Positions 58,089 through 64,000 of a DNA stretch of 64,000 bases are shown here, in pieces. A model generated the notes under the pieces. It had not been told where the DNA came from and searched no databases. It worked only from the letters and a program-made list of their open reading frames with translations. This DNA comes from Actinomucor elegans. Lineage: Eukaryota > Mucoromycota > Mucoromycetes > Mucorales > Mucoraceae. Position numbers and translations under genes: made by a program. Location: contig JAMSLZ010000003.1 in assembly GCA_026027325.1 (NCBI GenBank), forward strand, positions 124,001 to 188,000, read 5' to 3'. How positions within the stretch are numbered: position 1 is the first letter of the stretch; each line of letters begins with the position of its first letter.

Positions 58089-60004
58089 ATGCTTGCCCTT
58101 CCTGTAGCATTATTCATCTATCAAATCATTGCATTATTGGCTGTTACCGCTCTGGCTAGTTCTCTGATGTGCAATGACAGGTTGGACTTTCGACTTATGC
58201 ATATACAGAACTCTTTAGACAAGCTGAAAAATATTAAATTGTTCAAATCAGATACATCTGGGAAACTCGCTCTATTCTTTTGGACACTTATGGCGCTTGT
58301 TTTGACATTCCTTCCAGTGTTTCTTACTATGACCAATAGTATATTTGATTATGGTATCTATTATACCGATATCCACACTGTTGGTCAAGAAGAAGCACAA
58401 GGCGGAACCGTTCCAGCTTTAATACCAGACAACGAAACGTACCCTATATTTGACAGATTCGCTCATTATAACCCTAACTATGCAGAACGTAATATATCAC
58501 CTTATTTTATGAATATACATTATGTACTCAAGACTTATCTTCGCCGCAATTTAAAGAAACAAGTCGATCCTAACCCTTCTGGTGTTTGGTATAGCAGCCT
58601 TTCAGACTTTATCGAGAACAAGTTCCTGACGGAAACACCAGTAACAAAAAAGAAAGGCTCAAATACCCTGAATTCAGTCTACAAAAAGCAAATGCTATCA
58701 CTGGTACTTACAGTCCTCAAGATTCTAATGTAACTACATATACATTTGGACTACAAAATCAAGACTCCTCTACTTTGAAATTTTGTGCTGGTGCTAGCAA
58801 TAATAGCATGACATTGATTACAAATTTTTCAAGTATTGAAGGACATCGCATACAAGCTATTCGTGGCACATTACCGTCTTACCCAGTCTGTTTTCCATTA
58901 AGTGATGCTAGTATGCCCATCCTAGTGCAACCACAAAATCAAAAGCTACAACCTAGTGTTTTGGACAGCAACGACCGCTTATTTCGGTCCAGACAACTGT
59001 CTGGACCCACTTATATCATTAATGTGGCACTCAGTATTAGTGGTATGAATCTCAATAATACTCATATTTCGATGGGAATCAAGAAAACGGCACATATCAC
59101 CGTGAATGACGCTTACACTGATTACAGTTACCTCAACGAATCTCTCAATTGTTCGCCCGAAGAACTGAACAAAGAACACAATCAGGTTCCACTAGGTCTC
59201 TCTGCCAATTCTATATACAACCATGTTAATCACACACGTATTATATGTGCTTTGCGTGCCTTATCGCAACAAAATCCGGATATGCCTATCTTACAAGCTT
59301 CTCGCCGTGTAATAGAGCAAAATTCTTCTTTGAACTCAGTCTATACCTATTTGGCAGGCACTCCAGCTTATCCTTTGGGGGGTTACATGGTAGATTTGAC
59401 TTGGTTCACTGCTTATACTGTGGCCGCGCCTGTTACAGTGTTTCCTGAAGATAATAAGGAGTACTTGGTGGCGCATGTACGGAATGATGATCCTTTTTTT
59501 TCTAGAAGTGTGTATGAATCAAGTATTGAAAGTAATCTTGAAAATGCTGATCCTTATATATATGCGTTTGATTTAACAACAAGGAGACCGCTCTTGGCTG
59601 ACCTTGTGTTGGTACGCGCAGCTTTATTACAAAGAAACACGTATTACTTCACCATGATAAAAGCAAATCCCCGTTATGGTGTTAATACAGAGTATGGTTG
59701 GCAAATTCTGATTTCTATTCTTGGATGCTTTTCGTTTATCATTTGGATACTACTAGGCCGTAAGATGGATGCAAAAGCCAATCTAAGGTCCATGCTGATA
59801 GATACTGTAATTGTCAAAGAAAATATTACCAAGGTATATGAAGTAGCAACCGTGGTTAATGGTGTGAGTATGTCTGTGAAACCATCTCCATCAAGACGTT
59901 ATTTTGGAAAGGGTGCTAGATTAGGATTTACTGAAGGATTTTCTCCGAAACTTTCCTTATTAACCGTGGACGGTACTCCTATAGAAGCACGCTTAACCGA
60001 GTAG
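58089..60004 (+). pseudogene. Paralogous membrane protein, frameshifted copy
   Basis: Second member of the family at 55308-57143. Frame A (58089-58733) begins MLALPVALFIYQIIALLA, has DFRLMHIQNSLDKLKN and a second membrane segment, and runs to SGVWYSSLSDF before ending. Frame B, one base offset, opens before 58680 and continues to 60004 with ITNFSSIEGHRIQAIRG, NPDMPILQASRRVIEQN, SVYTYL, YMVDLTW and a C-terminal membrane segment (ILISILGCFSFIIWILL). Together they match the full neighbour. The switch falls at the six-A run near 58645-58650, consistent with loss of one A. No GT-AG intron of plausible size could bridge it. This may be a real recent lesion, a sequencing error or programmed slippage; frame B shows no further damage, which favours error or a very young event. 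Confidence 0.75.
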
Positions 60005-60954
60005 TTACTTTATATATATATATATATATATATTCAAAGAGCTTTTCGTAGTAAAACTTTTGAATAAGATCTGTTAGATAGAGTTCAAGGTCACACACTA
60101 TATTTAATATCTTTTCCTCATCCGTACCCTCGATTTCCCTTTAACAATTATAGTATAATAAATAAAGACTTTACTAATCCTATTAACTCACAATTTGCAT
60201 AATATATTCGTTAATTATATTTTTTTAATCAGAATATCTAGAAAATATATAAAAGGGAACCGATTGGTAGCCATGATGTCCTAAAAAAGTGTATATAATT
60301 CTTTTCTAGCGAATATAAAAATAAATTCCAACATGCGTAATATCAGTATATATCAATATCGATTTATTACACACATCAGTCTACCAGGTTAGATATACAT
60401 TGTCATTCAATTTTTCGATTATGACCACCAGATCCTCAAGGCTCCTTATTCCTGTATTTAAGACCTAATATCTTGCAAAGGCGCTTCAACAGAATTGAAG
60501 GACTTGGCGTTCTTCCAACAATCATGTTTTTAATATTTTGCACCGCTTGTCTCCCTTTTATTATTTGATGGACATCCAATGATTTTCTAAATTATAATTT
60601 ATTTTAGGTGTACTATTATTTTGTACATTACTCGTACTTGCAGAAAAGCATCTAATATTCATGCGCTAATAGGCGATTATTTGGGAGTAATAAGCCTTAA
60701 ATGGTGTTTTCGACTTCAAATATCACCTGATCTTGTGAAAAGGTTAAAAACTTATGCTATTTGTTCGCAAACAGTAGGGGACTTTTTGTTAATCCTGAGA
60801 ACGAGCTAATTGTAAAGTATGATAATTAACAATGATCAATAAAGAGACCTATATATTATCGCAACTAGAGTATATGAAATATATGTAATTTTCTGTTAGT
60901 TATCAACAAGTGTAACATATTTACTGAACTAAAATTAAACAATAATCTTAGTAG

Positions 60955-61360
60955 TTGCAACGGTTCACTCTGAGCAAGGAATACTAACCATATAGGACAT
61001 TTCATTAAGATTGATCGAGATATCTATAGATCATTAGAGGTAGACTGTATGAACAGCATTTATTTTACGGCTAAATATTGATAGATGTAATATATCAATT
61101 ACGATATTATTAAGTAAATGTACTAATAGATTTAACAGCTAGCTCTCTGTATGAGATAATTAGTAGTTGCGGCATTAAGTCGAGATCTGTCGAGAGATCT
61201 GATTATTAGATTCAGGTTACTTGGCATACATATAATTGATATCGCAATGCAAAATGCACTATACCCTTAGAGTTTCAGTTGAATAATAGGCCTAATAGAT
61301 ATGGCAATCTATTCTGAAAAAGTGCTAACAATAAGCCCTAAATATTGAAAACAGCAGAGG
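60955..61360 (-). repeat. Block of three reverse copies of the dispersed repeat
   Basis: On the minus strand: 60955-61025 (TCTCGATCAATCTTAATG, then TTGCTCAGAGTGAACCG), 61141-61202 (AGATCTCTCGACAGATCTCG, then CTTAATGCCGCAACTAC) and 61297-61360 (partial: TTTTCAGAATAGATTGCC). The first two right ends are 177 bp apart. Confidence 0.65.
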
Positions 61361-61651
61361 TAAACTCTCTCTGGCCTCAAATTTTCAAAATCTGCTTTTT
61401 ATTTTTGCGAAATCTAGTAGATTCATACGCATTGCATTCTCCCCATCTTCTCGCTTGGATATCAATATTAAACTTCAGTAATTTATTTTAGCGATGTAGA
61501 ATTGTTAAATAAGGCTATGGTAATAGATTTATGTCTCGCTTTGAACAATAAAGTCGGGATCCATTGATGTGATATAGTTTGAAGTGTTACTAAAAAGTAT
61601 CTGACTATAAAAAAGAAGTGCTCGAATTCCATGCTAATCATGAATACGGAT

Positions 61652-62062
61652 TCCACCGCGGATCCTGTTTTAATGTCACATCTGATAGTATATGTTTAGA
61701 ATGAGTCATTGGAACTATTAGAACCGTTATCTAACTAGACCTCTGTGCATATATTATATTCTAGTGGTAAGTACTAAATTATATTTAATTCTTAAACCAG
61801 ATTTGCTCTGAATTTATAGATCTCTTGACAGATCCCAGTTTAATGTTGCATTTGATTAATATTACATGTCCAGAATGAACTGCGATATCTACTAAACTGA
61901 TTCCCTGACCAAAATTTAATGTGTAGTATATTACGTTATTAGCCATTGGTGATAGTTTATATGTGCTTCATACATATTAATTTATAGATCTGTAGATCTC
62001 TTGAACTATCATTGCCAAATGTCGCATTTGATATGCAATCCGTACTTAAATCGAGCGATTGT
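61652..62062 (+). repeat. Block of three forward copies of the dispersed repeat
   Basis: 61652-61712 (GATCCTGTTTTAATGTCACA, then TTTAGAATGAGTCATTGG), 61816-61890 (TCTCTTGACAGATCCCAG, then TTTAATGTTGCATTTGATTA, then GTCCAGAATGAACTGCGATA) and 61988-62062 (GATCTCTTGAACTATC, then AATGTCGCATTTGATATGC). Right ends 178 and 172 bp apart. The copy at 61816-61890 is among the best preserved. Confidence 0.75.
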
Positions 62063-62916
62063 ATCTATTGGAACAATTGCTAAAGAGTAAATCATAGTAA
62101 TTGGAATTGCTTCGTTTTCATTATGTAGACCATTGTACGGTTTAGTATCCAGTGTCACCCCCTTAAAATCTCTAACGCAGTTTAACTTTGTATACATCGC
62201 CTCACAAGACTAGCGTTGATTGAATTATTTGGATAGCCACAGGCTACTCTATCTATCTATCTGGACAGATATACGGTTGCCAGTAACCTAGTGTATAGGA
62301 TTGTGACTGTTACGGTTGCTATGGTGACTTTTTTTGGCTGATAGTGACTGCCGCGGTTGCTATAGCGATTTAAGTGATGATATTTCAACTGTTTTGATTA
62401 TCAAAACTTGCTATCATTGACTTGTAATGCCAGGTGTAAGACTAGTCAGCTGATCCGTTATTTGCGCTGAATTCCATAATCTGCCTGTATCATGAGAAAT
62501 CCATCCCAAGGCAACTGTGTTTTCGTTTCAAAGTACATTTCATGATGAATATGTCTAATAATAAACTGGCAGATACGTTTAGAGTTCGTCTACTATTGTT
62601 ATACCGCTGAGACTTGTTCAGAATAAATATCGAAATATAATAAATTTGGCATGCTTTTTTTTTTCTTTTTGGAATCAATATAGAACCCCTTCAAACCTTC
62701 AATAGTCCTTCTAAATTGAATGGTCATGCGGTGTTATCAAGTGACCTTGCAGCGCCGTTAAGATGAAGTGTCATGTGATGAATAAACCTTTCTTCAAGGA
62801 CGTCTTTCTTTATCCCAGTCGTGGTATAAAAAATTATTCTTAGAACTGAAATATATTGCTTCTTTCTTTCATTTTGTTGAACATATAGAGATATATAAAC
62901 TTAGAGATATATTGAA

Positions 62917-64000
62917 ATGAATCAACAAGAAGAAGAAGGGAGAGCTTATCAGCCAGTAGCAGATCAGAAACCAAACAGTCGAAGTTTATCTAATGTATAC
63001 CAAGATCAAGATCTTTCTTTAGATTCAACCAAACGTAGACGATTATTTGAAGATGCTTCTTGTTCGAGATCTGATATTATAGAGACTAAATTAGTCAAGG
63101 TAAATAATATAGAAGTTTATTGTACATAACTAATATGTTATCTATCTTAGAATGATTATGGCCGTGCTACCCACTTTACTTTACCAACTAAGATTGAAGG
63201 TATACCCAACTTTTCACTCGACACTTTGTACGCTTTAGAAGATGAAAAAGAACCTGTATTATGTCGATCTGAATCCAGTACACCACCACAGTCGACTACA
63301 CCCACCAAATCGATGAGTGAACTTCATATTAAAGACACCAATTCGTCTAGAAAAGAATTGTTTATGGAACAACTAAGACTTCGTAATGAACTCCAATTGG
63401 CAAAGCAAGAGAAACAACAAGCAAAGAAGATAGCAATAATGGAACAGTCGCGACTTCGAAATAATGGTATACCACAAGTGAAGCCAACAGGCCCACCGCA
63501 AGTGAAAACTATTCCATCATCGCTGTTTGAACCAAAACGACAGACCAATATGCTTCAATTTGTTAGAAAAGACTTATCCAACGAGTCTATTATTTCACAA
63601 CAGCAGAAACCACAAGCTGCACAGCAATTACAGGCCCCACAACAGCAATATACTTCTCAACAGCTACATGCTCGTCAACTACAAACTTTACAACAGCCTA
63701 TCGATCATACACAGTCCACATCTCATCACCACCAATCCGCTAGTTCTATGCAACCTACGCCTCACCATCAATCTATCACTCCTATGCGACCTATACCTCA
63801 TCATCAAGCTAAGCCTACAAGTGATGATGAGCTAATGATAGATGAAGAAATGACTAATCGCAATGTGTGTATTGGCATGATTAATACTGAAATTGTAATC
63901 AACAAGCTTCCTCTTATGCTTACTCGAGATGATCAATTTGAGATTGTTACTTTAGAATCTGAGGGCCGAGTAAAGGACAATAATTATTGTAAGTCTTTTT
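62917..64000 (+). CDS. Unrecognised protein, 5' part (runs off the window)
   Basis: Two exons seen (62917-63099 and 63151-63988), then a GTAAGT donor leads out of the window. The N-terminus MNQQEEEGRAYQPVADQKPN carries a basic STKRRRLFEDAS that could be a nuclear signal. A coiled-coil-like segment follows (EQLRLRNELQLAKQEKQQAK), then a Gln/His/Pro-rich stretch with repeated PHHQ-type units. The last visible part, VCIGMINTEIVINKLPLMLT and RDDQFEIVTLESEGR, looks like the start of a folded domain. It weakly reminds me of the N-terminal region of Rad5/HLTF-like SNF2 proteins, but I cannot support that from this fragment. The start is the first Met, about 90 bp after a TATAAAA at 62824. Confidence 0.7.

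Larger units (their letters stand above)
60005..62916. other. Gene-poor AT-rich region with two opposed repeat blocks
   Basis: About 2.9 kb without a supported gene. A (TA)n tract at 60010-60033, reverse repeat copies at 60955-61360, forward copies at 61652-62062, a short CTAT repeat near 62248-62260 and a diverged tandem duplication at about 62305-62375. Frames at 60621-60809, 62009-62197 and 62490-62678 are not supported. Confidence 0.6.

Noticed and set aside
1..64000. tRNA, rRNA, CRISPR arrays, transposase or reverse transcriptase genes
   Set aside because: None recognised on either strand; CRISPR is not expected in a fungal nuclear genome, and the repeat family lacks any coding body in this window.

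Overview
The window looks like nuclear DNA of a fungus, most likely Mucoromycota (a Mucorales-type mould). Coding regions are split by many short GT-AG introns (about 45-70 nt), intergenic DNA is strongly A+T-rich, long poly(A)/poly(T) tracts are frequent, and every recognisable gene is a eukaryotic housekeeping gene. Some, such as a coilin with its C-terminal Tudor-like domain and an UPF1 with an SQ-rich tail, are kept in early-diverging fungi but lost or reduced in yeasts. No operons, CRISPR arrays, phage genes, tRNA or rRNA genes were found. The species cannot be fixed from sequence reading alone.

Layout: 1-221 start of a zinc alcohol dehydrogenase (-); 2718-4134 KES1/OSH4-type oxysterol-binding protein (-); 6052-7236 eIF4E-family cap-binding protein (+); 8390-9154 ribosomal protein uL2 (+); 10079-10691 prefoldin 6 (+), convergent with 10708-12457 coilin (-); 14960-16988 FCP1-type CTD phosphatase (+); 17151-20518 PMCA-type Ca2+-ATPase (+); 23606-30507 TAO3/PAG1/MOR2 (Furry) scaffold (+), convergent with 30568-31088 EMC5 (-); 31220-32128 prefoldin 3 (-); 33148-34943 pepsin-fold protein lacking its second catalytic Asp (-); 35947-36201 a GC-rich island with a possible very small gene; 36894-38436 ARP6 (-); 39193-42757 UPF1 (+); 43067-44310 short-chain dehydrogenase (-); 45581-47481 unrecognised low-complexity protein (-); 48085-50573 PRP40 (-); 51932-53153 MMM1 (-); 55308-57143 (-) and 58089-60004 (+, frameshifted) a divergent pair of paralogous membrane proteins; 62917 to the right edge, an incomplete unrecognised gene (+).

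The gene set covers RNA biology (coilin, FCP1, PRP40, UPF1, eIF4E), chaperone and membrane-protein biogenesis (two prefoldin subunits, EMC5), lipid and membrane contact (KES1-like, MMM1), Ca2+ transport, chromatin (ARP6) and polarity (TAO3). These are unrelated neighbours and do not form a cluster.

The clearest unexplained structure is in the gene-poor gaps. A diverged repeat recurs at least 22 times. Its core reads about GGTTTAATATCGCATCTG, then 10-20 nt, then TTCAGAATGAAC. Where copies are adjacent they are same-oriented and mostly spaced about 145-190 bp, like eroded satellite blocks. A six-copy group near 61-62 kb is arranged as two arms pointing away from each other. The other main oddities are a KKD(T/I) tetrapeptide minisatellite inside coilin, the protease-dead pepsin homologue, and the paralogous membrane-protein pair of which one copy carries a one-base frameshift in an A-run.
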